Source: Salinisphaera hydrothermalis (GTDB lineage: Bacteria; Pseudomonadota; Gammaproteobacteria; Nevskiales; Salinisphaeraceae). From it: a stretch of DNA of 64,000 bases. Positions 44,186 to 53,703 of the stretch are shown here, one piece after another. The position numbers and the translations under genes are program-made. Every line of letters starts with the position of its first letter. Position 1 is the stretch's first letter. A model generated the notes under the pieces. The model searched no databases. It was given only the letters and a program-made list of their open reading frames with translations, and was not told the origin of the DNA. Location of the stretch: assembly GCF_040361195.1 (NCBI RefSeq), contig NZ_APNE01000003.1; one strand, written 5' to 3'.

Positions 44186-45262
44186 ATGGCAAGTCAGCGC
44201 GCCATTCCCTGCGGTGTCATGCGTGGCGGCACGTCGAAGGGCCTGTATTTTCTCGCCGACGACCTGCCTGCGGATGCCGTCGAGCGCGATCAGCTGCTGC
44301 TCGCGGCGATGGGGTCGCCGGACGTCCGTCAAATCGACGGCATGGGCGGCGGCCATCCGCTGACCAGCAAAGTTGCGGTGGTACGGGCTTCCGAGCGCGA
44401 TGATGCCGATGTGGATTATCTGTTTCTGCAGGTGGTGCCCGACCAAGTCGTGGTCTCGGATCAGCAGAACTGCGGCAACATCCTGGCTGGCGTAGCGCCC
44501 TTCGCGATCGAGCAGGGGCTGGTGGCCGCCGCGGACGGCGAGACCACGGTTCGTGTCTACATGGTCAACTCCGATAGTCGGGCTGAGGTCGTCGTCCAGA
44601 CGCCAAGGGGAGAAGTGACATACGCCGGGGATGCTGAAATCGACGGCGTGCCCGGCTCGCATGCGCCGATCCGTCAGTTCTTCGTCGACACCGCCGGCGC
44701 CAACTGCGGTGCACTACTGCCGACCGGAAACGCGGTCGACGAGATCGACGGTGTGGCCTGCACGCTGATCGATAACGGCATGCCGGTGGTCGTGATGGCT
44801 GCAGAGTCATTGGGGCTGACCGGCAACGAGACCGCCGAGGATTTCGCGAACGCGGCCCTGCGTAAACGCTGTGAGCGCATACGCCTGGAAGCTGGGCGGC
44901 GCATGAATCTGGGCGATGTTAGCGAGACGACCGTACCTAAGTTGACGTTCGTCTCGGCGCCGAAGTCCGGCGGCATGGTCGCCACCCGAACCCTGATTCC
45001 GCACACGCTGCACAGTTCGATCGGTGTGCTCGGGGCGGTCTCGGTTGCCTCGGCCTGTCTGCTGGAGGGCACGCCGGCCAACGTGCTAGCCGTTATTCCG
45101 GAGGGGAACAGCAAGCGCTGTGGTCTCGAGCACCCCACTGGGATGTTGATGGTCGAGGCTGAAGTCGATCACACCCACCAAGGCATCAGGCTGGGACGCA
45201 TGGGCATTTTGCGCACGGCCCGTCTGTTGATGACCGGGAGCGTTTTCGTGCCGGTCGAATAA
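44186..45262 (+). CDS. galD: 4-oxalomesaconate tautomerase (GalD, PrpF family)
   Basis: A 358-residue PrpF-family isomerase. The N-terminal IPCGVMRGGTSKGLYFLADD is the family signature, followed by D-G-M-G-G-G-H-P-L-T-S-K and QQNCGNILAGVAPFAIE. GalD interconverts keto and enol (or double-bond) forms of 4-oxalomesaconate so that GalB can hydrate it. It begins nine bases after galC behind an AGGAGA site. A 93-base gap separates it from the porin gene. Confidence 0.92.
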   Translation: MASQRAIPCGVMRGGTSKGLYFLADDLPADAVERDQLLLAAMGSPDVRQIDGMGGGHPLTSKVAVVRASERDDADVDYLFLQVVPDQVVVSDQQNCGNILAGVAPFAIEQGLVAAADGETTVRVYMVNSDSRAEVVVQTPRGEVTYAGDAEIDGVPGSHAPIRQFFVDTAGANCGALLPTGNAVDEIDGVACTLIDNGMPVVVMAAESLGLTGNETAEDFANAALRKRCERIRLEAGRRMNLGDVSETTVPKLTFVSAPKSGGMVATRTLIPHTLHSSIGVLGAVSVASACLLEGTPANVLAVIPEGNSKRCGLEHPTGMLMVEAEVDHTHQGIRLGRMGILRTARLLMTGSVFVPVE

Positions 45263-45355
45263 ATAGAACCGCTGGCCCGCAAGAGGCTGGCGATTTAAGA
45301 ACTGGGCTCGTTTCGAGCTCGCCACGGCCTGAAGGGCACACAGGAGGAGCAAGCT

Positions 45356-46573
45356 ATGTCCAAAATAAGGGGAAATCTGTATCGCACGGCATGTATGGGG
45401 GCATTTCTGGCGCTGTCGACGTCGGCTTTCGCCGCCAGCGGCGACCAGGCAGATACCGCCAAGTCGAAAGAGGGCTCGCATAAGCTGGAAGCCAAAATCG
45501 GACGGACCACGTTTAAGGTCAAGGGCTACATCAAGCTCGATGCGATCTATAACTTTACCCAGAATCTGGGCGCCAACGACAATTCCGATGCGCTGGTCGT
45601 ACACGGCCATACGAACCGCAACTTCAGCATGTACGCGAAAGAATCGCGCATAGCTCTGGTGACAACCACGCCGACTCCGCTCGGCGATATCCATGGTTTC
45701 GTTTCCGGCGATTTCTATGGCTCGGGGGGATCGCAGAAGGTCACCAACAACTATGATTTTCGGCTGCGCCAGGCATATTTCAAATGGAATCACTGGCTAT
45801 TCGGCCAAGCGTGGTCGAACTTCAGCGATATCCATTATTGGGGCCAGCGGCTCGCGTTTTCCGGCCCCGTAGGCAAATTGTTTATTCGTCAGCCCCAGGT
45901 GCGCTATACCTTCGATCTGAACGATCGCAATAAGCTATCGCTCTCGGTCGAGAACCCATACGCGTCGATCCAGACGGATGCCGGCGGCAACGTGAAGCCG
46001 CAGATCGCGGCCGCTGACGATATCAAAGACCAGGGCCCCGATCTGACCGCCCGCTATCGTTGGACTCGCGGCCCGGCTTCGATTCAATTCGGTGCGCTGG
46101 GCCGAGCTCTGAAATACGATGGCAACAACGGCAGTAGCGGCACCGAGTTTGGCTGGGGACTCAATCTCGATGCGTCCTATACCTTTTCGACGGGGACCAC
46201 GTTGCTCGGTGGAATCAGCGGCGGCAAGGGGATTGGCCGTTATCTCTATCATCCGTATGTCGGCGAGGGCTATGTCGATGGCAACAACGATCTACATCTG
46301 ATCGCCAAGTGGGGTGGTCATATCGGCATCTCACAGAAGCTCTCCCCGAAGTGGACGACCAATCTGATCTACGGCCGGGTTCGGATCGAAGACCTACCGG
46401 GCGAGTTCTCGACCGTCGATCGCGAGCAGCAAGATGTCCACGCCAACGTGATGTATCGACCGGTCAAATCGCTGATGTTCGGTATGGAGTACATCTATAC
46501 CTACCGCCAACTGCAGAACCGTAATGCTTCGCCGGCCAGCACCATGCAGGCCTCTGCGGTGTATTACTTCTAA
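45356..46573 (+). CDS. DcaP-like outer-membrane porin
   Basis: A 405-residue protein: signal peptide (M-S-K-I-R-G...STSAFAAS), then alternating beta strands such as GYIKLDAIYNF, and a C-terminal aromatic Phe (YYF) typical of outer-membrane barrels. DcaP-like porins admit dicarboxylic acids. AGGAGGAG lies nine bases before the ATG. Its position after galD suggests it provides entry of the pathway's acidic substrate through the outer membrane; that substrate is inferred, not read. Confidence 0.88.
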   Translation: MSKIRGNLYRTACMGAFLALSTSAFAASGDQADTAKSKEGSHKLEAKIGRTTFKVKGYIKLDAIYNFTQNLGANDNSDALVVHGHTNRNFSMYAKESRIALVTTTPTPLGDIHGFVSGDFYGSGGSQKVTNNYDFRLRQAYFKWNHWLFGQAWSNFSDIHYWGQRLAFSGPVGKLFIRQPQVRYTFDLNDRNKLSLSVENPYASIQTDAGGNVKPQIAAADDIKDQGPDLTARYRWTRGPASIQFGALGRALKYDGNNGSSGTEFGWGLNLDASYTFSTGTTLLGGISGGKGIGRYLYHPYVGEGYVDGNNDLHLIAKWGGHIGISQKLSPKWTTNLIYGRVRIEDLPGEFSTVDREQQDVHANVMYRPVKSLMFGMEYIYTYRQLQNRNASPASTMQASAVYYF

Positions 46574-47950
46574 TCGCGCGATGCCGCCGCCTGCGCTGTG
46601 CGGGCGGTGGTCCGTTTGGATTTTTGTCCGTTTTTTCTTGTTTCGGTCCGTGCGCCGGCAACGTGGTTGCGGCCACCAGCGAGGCCACGCAGCCGGTGGC
46701 CAATATAGCTCGCTACGGGCACCGAGGAGCCGCCGCTCGCGTCCGCCAGCAGCGCGGCGATGAACGGTGTGAAACCGCCGCCGATCGCGCTCGCGACCTG
46801 ATATCCAACGCCGGCACCGTTATAGTGATAATCGGCGCCGAACAGTTCGGCGAATAGCGGTTGTTGTACCGAGACCACCATGTCGTGCGTGATATTGACG
46901 GCCAGTACGGCGAACACCACGAGCCATACAATCGCGTGTGCTTCCAGGGCGATGAAGAACGGGAACGCGCAGATCACGCCGAGCGCGGCGCCGATGCTGT
47001 AAATAAGGCGGCGGCCGAAGCGGTCGGCCGCATGGGCGAACAGCGGAATCGTGATGCAGCTGATTGCGCCCACCGCCATGCCGATATCGCGGGACAACGA
47101 GCGTGGCAAGCCGAGTCGATCCACCGAGTAATTCAGTGCGAAGGTGGTTACCAGATACATGGTGAGCAGTTCGGCGAGCCGCAGCGCGATAATTTGCCCG
47201 AACGCGCCCGGATGGGCAGCCAGCGCCCGTAATACCGGCAGGCGCGCCGGTTGTTGGTCCGCTTTCTTCACGGCGTGAATGAATTCCGGCGATTCATCGA
47301 TCCGCCGTCGAGCGACATAGGCGATAGCCACCAGGAACAGCGTAAACAGAAACGGCAGCCGCCAGCCCCAGGCCGTGAATGCCGCGTCGGGCAGCAAGGC
47401 CGATAGCAGCGAGATGCTTCCGGTGGCGAGCAATAAGCCCACGCCATAACCGATCTGGACGCCGCTGCTGTAGAACGCCCGGCGCCCGGCCGGGACACTT
47501 TCCACCGCCATGAGCGCGGCCCCCGCCCCATTCGCCATCTACGGCAAAGCCCTGGATCGCCCGCAGCAGGACTAGCAGGACCGGCGCGGCCAACCCAATT
47601 TGGCGGTAACTCGGCGGGCAGCCGATCGCCGCGGTCGCTCCGCCCATCAATAGCACTGTGAGTAAGAGCATACGCTTGCGCCCGAGCCGGTCGCCGAAGT
47701 GTCCGAACACCACGCCGCCAAGAGGCCGGAAGATGACCCCCCTCCCGAATGTGGCGAACGCCGCGAGTGTGCCGATCGCGGGATCGGTTGGGCCGAAGAA
47801 TGGGTGGTTGAAAATCAGGGCGGCGACGATGCCGTAGAGCAGAAAGTCGTACCAATCGATCACCGCGCCGAAGAAAGCCGCGAACGCGGCACGGCGCGCC
47901 TGTTTCGGATCATGGACGGTTGCGGCGGCAACGGCGGCGGGTTGCGACAT
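46570..47950 (-). pseudogene. MHS-family (MFS) transporter, frameshifted
   Basis: A 12-helix metabolite:H+ symporter (ShiA/PcaT/KgtP group). Frame one starts at ATG 47950 (FFGAVIDWYDFLLYG, then FGHFGDRLGRK) and reaches GEWGG. The continuation AALMAVES lies one base further, because a C run at 47520-47524 has an extra base. A second probable one-base shift near 46700 restores a last helix (TGCVASLVAATTL), whose frame would end at 46464, overlapping the porin. Either a double lesion or sequencing error. Its neighbour aroQ suggests quinate, shikimate or a similar aromatic acid as substrate; that is inference. Confidence 0.85.
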
Positions 47951-48069
47951 GACGATCGGTTCGGCGGATCGGACGGCGGACGTACTGTGGCTGCTCTCGC
48001 AGCGGCTGTCGCCCGAGGGCATGGCTGGCCTACACTGGCACACCTTGCATCGGCGAAGGAGTGCTGCGC

Positions 48070-48510
48070 GTGAAGATTGTCTTGCTCAACGGCCCGAACC
48101 TGAATCTGCTCGGCGACCGCGAGCCAGAAATCTATGGTGCCACCACGCTTGCCGACATCGAGCGCAGGCTTACCGAACAGGCGCGTGCCGAAGGCGCGGA
48201 ACTCGACTGCTTTCAGACCAACCACGAAGGCGAGGCGATCGACCGGATCCACGCCGCCCGGCGGGTTGCCGACGCGATCATTATCAATCCGGCGGCCTGG
48301 ACGCATACGTCGATTGCGTTGCTCGATGCGCTCAACGCCTTTGAAGGCACGGTGGTGGAAGTGCATCTATCGAACGTGCACAAGCGCGAATCGTTTCGCC
48401 ACCATTCGTATGTCTCCCTGCGTGCTGACGGCGTGATCGCCGGGCTGGGGGGGCACGGTTACCGCGCCGCGCTCGATTTCGTGCTACGACGCGGTGGAGG
48501 CGCATCGTGA
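48070..48510 (+). CDS. aroQ: type II 3-dehydroquinate dehydratase
   Basis: A 146-residue protein with the signature K-I-V-L-L-N-G-P-N-L-N-L-L-G, then EIYGATTLADIE (active-site Tyr), QTNHEGEAIDRI, INPAAWTHTS and VEVHLSNVHKRE with the active-site His. It dehydrates 3-dehydroquinate to 3-dehydroshikimate reversibly. Start GTG 48070 lies about eight bases after GAAGGAG; GTG 48061 is an alternative. Its operon position, overlapping an aldehyde dehydrogenase by four bases beside aromatic-acid genes, suggests a catabolic (quinate/shikimate) rather than biosynthetic role. Confidence 0.92.
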   Translation: MKIVLLNGPNLNLLGDREPEIYGATTLADIERRLTEQARAEGAELDCFQTNHEGEAIDRIHAARRVADAIIINPAAWTHTSIALLDALNAFEGTVVEVHLSNVHKRESFRHHSYVSLRADGVIAGLGGHGYRAALDFVLRRGGGAS

Positions 48511-49961
48511 ATAACGTTGAGCTGCGAATTGGCCCGAGCCTGCGGGCCGCTATGAACGGTGCCGTCTTCGAGCGGTGCAATCCGCTTGGCCGGGACGTCG
48601 TAACGCGCGCCTCGGCCGCGAGCGCAGCTGACGCCAGTGCCGCCGCGGAGGCTGCGGCGGCGGCCTTTGACGGCTGGTCACAGACCGGGCCCAGCGCGCG
48701 CCGGGCGCAACTGCTGGCAGCCGCTGATGAGATCGAGACCCGCGCCGATGCGTTCACGACGGCCATGATTAATGAAACCGGCGCAACCGGAGGTTGGGCC
48801 GGTTTCAATGTGCATGTAGCCGCGGGCATGCTGCGCGAAGCGGCCGCGCTGACTACCCAGATCCGCGGTGAAACGATTCCGAGCGACGTGCCTGGCAGCC
48901 TGGCTATGTCGTGGCGCGTGCCTTGTGGCCCGGTGCTCGGCATTGCGCCCTGGAACGCTCCGGTCATTCTCGGCGTGCGGGCTGTGGCTACCGCGCTGGC
49001 CTGCGGTAATACAGTAGTGCTCAAGGCGTCCGAACAGTGTCCAATGACGCATCATTTGGTTGGCGAAGCGCTGGCCGCCGCCGGGCTTGGCGACGGTGTG
49101 GTTAACGTCGTGCACAACGCGCCGGACGCCGCCGCGGGGGTTGTTAATACGCTGATCGATCACCCGGCGATCGCCCGAGTGAATTTTACCGGCTCCACCC
49201 GTGTCGGGCGGCTGATCGGCGAGCGCGCGGCGCGCGCCGGCAAGCCGGCGCTACTGGAACTGGGCGGCAAGGCACCGTTAGTGGTCGCGTCCGACGCCGA
49301 CCTGGATGCGGCGGTGGATGCCGCCGTGTTCGGTGCGTTCTTCCATCAAGGACAGATATGCATGGCAACCGAGCGCCTGGTGGTAGCCGAATCGGTAGCG
49401 GATGCGTTCGTCGAAAAATTGATCGCCCGCGTGCGTCCGCTTCGAGCGGGCGATCCGCGTCACGAAGATACGCTGCTCGGTACGCTGATTGGCGAGCCCG
49501 CACGCGAACGCTGCAATGCGCTCATCGCCGATGCGATCGCACATGGCGCGGCGCTGCTCACTGGCGGCCCGTCGGATACTGTCGTGATGCAGCCGAGCGT
49601 GCTCGATCGAGTCACCCCCGCAATGCAGGTCTACGGTGAAGAATCTTTTGGGCCGATCGTGACTGTCGTACGCGTTGCCGACGACGAGGACGCGTTGGTG
49701 GCCACGGCCAACGACACGATTTACGGCCTCTCGGCCGCCGTCTTCTCGAACGACGGCGCTCGCGCGCTGCGGCTGGCCCAGCGCGTTCGGTCGGGAATTT
49801 GTCATATCAACGCGCCGACTGTTCATGACGAAGCTCAGATGCCGTTCGGCGGCGTGAAGGCGTCCGGCACCGGCCGTTTCGGCGGGCAGGCTGGAATCGC
49901 CGAGTTCACTGATCTGCGCTGGATCACGACCCAGACCGGGCCGCGCTACTACCCGATCTGA
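48507..49961 (+). CDS. aldehyde dehydrogenase (vanillin/salicylaldehyde dehydrogenase-like)
   Basis: A 484-residue NAD(P)-dependent aldehyde dehydrogenase. Motif 1 I-A-P-W-N-A-P-V is followed by N-F-T-G-S-T, the catalytic Glu in L-E-L-G-G-K and the catalytic Cys in GQICMATER. The 484-residue length and the G-Q-I-C-M-A-T form match aromatic aldehyde dehydrogenases. GTG 48507 overlaps aroQ by four bases. It likely oxidises a benzaldehyde-type compound to the corresponding benzoate in lignin-related metabolism. The substrate is inferred. Confidence 0.87.
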   Translation: MNNVELRIGPSLRAAMNGAVFERCNPLGRDVVTRASAASAADASAAAEAAAAAFDGWSQTGPSARRAQLLAAADEIETRADAFTTAMINETGATGGWAGFNVHVAAGMLREAAALTTQIRGETIPSDVPGSLAMSWRVPCGPVLGIAPWNAPVILGVRAVATALACGNTVVLKASEQCPMTHHLVGEALAAAGLGDGVVNVVHNAPDAAAGVVNTLIDHPAIARVNFTGSTRVGRLIGERAARAGKPALLELGGKAPLVVASDADLDAAVDAAVFGAFFHQGQICMATERLVVAESVADAFVEKLIARVRPLRAGDPRHEDTLLGTLIGEPARERCNALIADAIAHGAALLTGGPSDTVVMQPSVLDRVTPAMQVYGEESFGPIVTVVRVADDEDALVATANDTIYGLSAAVFSNDGARALRLAQRVRSGICHINAPTVHDEAQMPFGGVKASGTGRFGGQAGIAEFTDLRWITTQTGPRYYPI

Positions 49962-49992
49962 CGGCGCGCGCATCGGCATTGCCTACGCGGCG

Positions 49993-49998
49993 TATAAT
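49993..49998 (+). promoter_or_regulatory. putative -10 box of the DUF2236 gene
   Basis: TATAAT lies 33 bases upstream of the GTG at 50031. The -35 is weak (no clear TTGACA at 17 bases). It is the only A/T-rich point in the gap and suits a start site near 50005. Confidence 0.35.
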
Positions 49999-50030
49999 TT
50001 ACGTCATTCCGTACGATTGAGGTCGTCATC

Positions 50031-50960
50031 GTGGCGCTGCCTATTGGCACGTTCAATCAATTGCTCCGGCCCGTACACGACCGCGTACGCGGCTGGATCA
50101 TCGATACGGTCGCGACGCACGACAAGTTCGGCATCGACTACGATGCGCCGGTCGGGGATCGGGGGCTGTTCGGCCCGGATTCGGTGACCTGGAAGATCCA
50201 TGCCGACTTCCCGGGCATGATGGCCGGCGGCATCGCGGCGCTCATGCTGCAGACGCTGCACCCAAGAGCGCTGGCCGGCGTGTGGGATCATTCGCGTTTT
50301 CGCGAGGACCCGCTGGGGCGGCTGCGTAATACCACCACGTTCGTAGCCGCGACCAGCTATGCGCCGACGGCCGATGCGGAGCGGCTGATCGGTATCGTCG
50401 ATCGCATGCATGCCCGCGTGGTCGGCGAAACGCCGGAAGGCGAGCCGTATGACGCCCGCGATCCGGAGTTGCTGACCTGGGTGCACTGCACCGAGATGGC
50501 GATGTTCCTGGAAGGCTACAAGCGCTATCGCCGGGCCGATCTGCCGCCCGGCGCCGAGGATGCCTATTTCGACGAAACGCGCTGTATTGCCGAGAAACTC
50601 GGGGCTCGTAATGTGCCTGCGTCGCGCGCCGAGATGACGGAGTATTTCGCGGCCGTACAGCCACAGCTGCGTTTCGACGAACGATCGCGTGCCACGCTCG
50701 CCGTGCTGGAAGCGATGGAATTGCCCGTGCCGGTTGCCGGCGTCTCGCGGCGTACGTTCCTCGGCGCCGGCGCCGCGCTGTTGCCGGAATGGGCGCGGGC
50801 TCATATCGGGCGCTCGCGGCGGGAAAGACTCGTCGATCGGGCAGCCGCGGCCGCGCTGGGCCGGGTCGCTCCGATGATCCGGGCCTCGATGAGCGAAGGT
50901 GTTGCCATGCGCTCGGCCCGTCGCTGCGGCGCCGGTCGTGAGGCTCTCGTTTTCGATTGA
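50031..50960 (+). CDS. oxygenase MpaB/DUF2236 family protein
   Basis: A 309-residue protein of the DUF2236 (MpaB/latex-clearing-type) group. TWKIHADFPGMMAGGIAALM, then LQTLHPRALAGVWDHS with the proposed heme-ligand His, GRLRNTTTF, and the H-C-T-E-M-A-M segment are family marks. Members are heme-b proteins linked to oxygenase functions. A GTG start is used. A basic C-terminal tail follows. Substrate unknown. Confidence 0.82.
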   Translation: MALPIGTFNQLLRPVHDRVRGWIIDTVATHDKFGIDYDAPVGDRGLFGPDSVTWKIHADFPGMMAGGIAALMLQTLHPRALAGVWDHSRFREDPLGRLRNTTTFVAATSYAPTADAERLIGIVDRMHARVVGETPEGEPYDARDPELLTWVHCTEMAMFLEGYKRYRRADLPPGAEDAYFDETRCIAEKLGARNVPASRAEMTEYFAAVQPQLRFDERSRATLAVLEAMELPVPVAGVSRRTFLGAGAALLPEWARAHIGRSRRERLVDRAAAAALGRVAPMIRASMSEGVAMRSARRCGAGREALVFD

Positions 50961-50974
50961 GGATGCGGCGGCGT

Positions 50975-51985
50975 TCAATCGCCGGGCAGGTTCGGCATGG
51001 GCCGGATGAACGGCGCCGGGTCGATCGCACCGCCGGCGACGTAGACACCGAAGTGTAGATGCGTCGGCCCGCCGGCGGCGTTGCCGGAGTTGCCGACATA
51101 ACCGATCACCTGGCCGGCGTCGACGTGCATCCCGCTCTTCACCGCGAAATGATCGAGATGGGCGTAATAGAACCGCGGCCCGATGAAGCCCGACGACAGA
51201 AAAATATAGTGGCCGCCGAGCCCGCCGTTTCCGGTGGATACGCGGCCATCCACGACCGCCCGTACCGCTGTATCGCGATCGGCAAAGATATCCACGCCCT
51301 TGTGTCGGCGCTTGCCGCCATCGCGCGGGGCACCGAAGCCGCCGCCGATGTCGTATTCGTGCCCGCCGACGACGGGAAACGGCAACGAGCCGCCGCGCAC
51401 GATCGCCAGTCGGGCTTGAATCGGAACCCCCAGCTCTGGTTGGAACACCAGACGGTAATGCCCGTTGTCGCGTGCCGTGTATTGATGGGGGCGGCCGTCG
51501 GCATGCAACGTCGCGACCGTGTGCCAGTCGGCTGAAGCTTGCCGGTCGTCGCTGTACTGCAGGCTGGCGAACAGGTGTCCGCTATCGGGGTCGGTGCGGG
51601 ACAAGCGCCAGCGCAACGCCATGCCACGCGCCAGCGGCGTCTCGAATACGCGCGCCCGGACCGTTTCAGGGCGGAAAATGAGCCGGGTTTGTTGTCGGTT
51701 GTCCAGCGCGGTGGGCCGGGCTGCTGCCACGGCTTCGCGCCATGCGAGGCCAATGGGCGTGTCGTAGAGGCCCGCCAGGCGCAGCCGCCAGACATAGACA
51801 TCGCGTGGCGACATGCCGGCAATGAGCAACACGGCATGAGTTGCCCGCGCCGCTGTTGCGCCGGCGTCATGACGCCAGCTCGGGCGCGCATAGAGCAGGC
51901 CAATCAGACTGGCCAGCAGTAGCGCGAGCAGCAAAGTCCGACGTCGCACCGGCTGACGGGATTCTTGATTTTTCAGCTCGGTCAT
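50975..51985 (-). CDS. M23 (LytM)-family peptidase
   Basis: A 336-residue protein. The N-terminal hydrophobic segment (TLLLALLLASLIGLLY) is a membrane anchor or signal sequence. A beta-sandwich-like middle is followed by the LytM domain with H-K-G-V-D (HxxxD zinc motif) and H-L-H-F-G (HxH). The latter is complete, so active endopeptidase is likely. It cuts peptidoglycan peptide bridges. ATG 51985 is selected to give a short N-terminal tail before the helix. The overlapping longer frame starts at 52066. Confidence 0.88.
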   Translation of the reverse strand: MTELKNQESRQPVRRRTLLLALLLASLIGLLYARPSWRHDAGATAARATHAVLLIAGMSPRDVYVWRLRLAGLYDTPIGLAWREAVAAARPTALDNRQQTRLIFRPETVRARVFETPLARGMALRWRLSRTDPDSGHLFASLQYSDDRQASADWHTVATLHADGRPHQYTARDNGHYRLVFQPELGVPIQARLAIVRGGSLPFPVVGGHEYDIGGGFGAPRDGGKRRHKGVDIFADRDTAVRAVVDGRVSTGNGGLGGHYIFLSSGFIGPRFYYAHLDHFAVKSGMHVDAGQVIGYVGNSGNAAGGPTHLHFGVYVAGGAIDPAPFIRPMPNLPGD

Positions 51986-52116
51986 TTCGGTTGTTTCGGC
52001 AAGCCGGATAAAGCGTCTATCGGGTGTATCCAACATCTTGAGTACCAATACGGATGTTGGATGCAATCAGGGGCGTTTACGGTTTCTAGCCTCATTTACA
52101 TCGCACGGAGCCGGGC

Positions 52117-53532
52117 ATGAGCCACAACGATACCGATCTGGGATTGATGGATGCCGGGCAGCTGGCCGAGCTGTTCGAATCCGGCGAGGCTTCGCCGCTG
52201 GAAGCCACGCGGGCCGCACTCGACCGCATCGACCGATTCAACGAGGCGGTCAACGCCTATGTCTACGTCGATCGCGAAGGTGCGGAAGAAGCCGCCAAGA
52301 AGTCGGCGCGTCGTTGGGGCCAGGGTAAGCCGCTTTCGCCCATCGATGGCGTGCCCGTTTCGATGAAAGATCTGACCGAAGTGGCCGGCATGCCGGCGCG
52401 CGAAGGCTCGGCGACCACCGGGACCGATCTGTGCGAGACGGACGCGCCGCCGGCCGCCAAGCTACGCGAAGCCGGCGCGGTGCTGCTCGGCAAGACCAAT
52501 ACGCCGGAATTCGGCTGGAAGGCCGTGACCGATAACCGCGTGTTCGGCGCGACCTGCAACCCGTGGGATACGCGTCTCACGCCCGGCGGGTCGTCCGGCG
52601 GCGCCGCCGCGGCAGCTGCGCTCAATATGGGTGTGTTGCATCAAGGCGGCGATTCCGGCGGCTCGATCCGTATCCCGGCGGCATTTACCGGCGTATTCGG
52701 GCTCAAACCGACGTTCGGTTGGACCCCGCAATGGCCGCCGGCCAAGATGCCGACGCTGTCGCATATCGGCCCGTTGACGCGTCATCCGCGCGATGCGGCC
52801 CGCATGCTCAACGTGATCGGCCGCTATGATTTCCGCGATCCCTATGCCCAGCGCGGCCAGCCTGAGGATTGGGGCGTGGATCTCGATTGCGATCTGCGCG
52901 GCTTGCGTATCGCCTACTCGCCCGATCTCGGCTATGCCAAGGTCGATCCCGACATCGCCGCGCGGGTGCGCGAAGCAGCGCATAAACTCGAGGATCTCGG
53001 CGCCGAGGTGGTGGAGATTCACCCCGGTTTCGAGTCGCCGATCGAGATCTTCCAGCGGCTGTGGTTCACCGCCTCGGAAGAAGTTTGGAACCAGTGCGAC
53101 GAGGAAGGCCGCAACCTGCTTGATCCGGGCTTGGTACGCAATGCCAAGACGGCGGAGCGCTGGAGCGCGCTTGATCTGTTCCAGGCGCTCGATGCGCGCG
53201 CCAAGCTCACTCAGAAGCTCGAACACTTCAATCAGGACTATCATCTGCTGATGACGCCCTCGGTGCCGATCGAGCCGTTCGAGATCAATCAGGAAGTCCC
53301 GCCCGGCAGCGACATGACTGACTGGGAGGAATGGGCGCCATTCTCGTATCCGTTCAATCTCAGCCAGCAGCCGGCCGCATCGATTCCCTGCGGTTTCACT
53401 GATTCCGGCCTGCCGGTCGGCTTCCAGCTTGCCGGCGGCAAGTTCGACGATGTCCGCGTGCTGCGCGCGGCCAATGCGTATATGGACGCCCATCCGGCGC
53501 GCCTGCCGACGGTGCCGGATCCGGCCCAGTAA
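52117..53532 (+). CDS. amidase signature-family hydrolase
   Basis: A 471-residue amidase. The catalytic Lys is K84 (VSMKDL), the cis-Ser is in GGSSGG (157-162), and the nucleophile Ser is in the G-G-D-S-G-G-S-I-R motif near 183. It hydrolyses amides to carboxylates and ammonia. AS-family members are diverse and the substrate is not evident from sequence. An inverted repeat TTAGGGC/GCCCTAA (53567-53597) lies past its stop and may mark the end of its transcript. Confidence 0.9.
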   Translation: MSHNDTDLGLMDAGQLAELFESGEASPLEATRAALDRIDRFNEAVNAYVYVDREGAEEAAKKSARRWGQGKPLSPIDGVPVSMKDLTEVAGMPAREGSATTGTDLCETDAPPAAKLREAGAVLLGKTNTPEFGWKAVTDNRVFGATCNPWDTRLTPGGSSGGAAAAAALNMGVLHQGGDSGGSIRIPAAFTGVFGLKPTFGWTPQWPPAKMPTLSHIGPLTRHPRDAARMLNVIGRYDFRDPYAQRGQPEDWGVDLDCDLRGLRIAYSPDLGYAKVDPDIAARVREAAHKLEDLGAEVVEIHPGFESPIEIFQRLWFTASEEVWNQCDEEGRNLLDPGLVRNAKTAERWSALDLFQALDARAKLTQKLEHFNQDYHLLMTPSVPIEPFEINQEVPPGSDMTDWEEWAPFSYPFNLSQQPAASIPCGFTDSGLPVGFQLAGGKFDDVRVLRAANAYMDAHPARLPTVPDPAQ

Positions 53533-53703
53533 GGCTGATTGCAACCCGCCGATCGCTGGTGGGGGCTTAGGGCGTCTCTCGTGACGACAGGCCCTAACAT
53601 CGCCGTCGATGTAATCGAACGGCTGCCGGCTTAGGCTGGCGGCCGTCCGCTGCGTCTGGATAATAAGCGGCTCCGACTCTGCCATGTCTCATCGAGAGCC
53701 GAA

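Noticed and set aside
53567..53597. TTAGGGC/GCCCTAA inverted repeat after the amidase gene
   Set aside because: The loop is 17 bases and no U-run follows; not enough to call a terminator.
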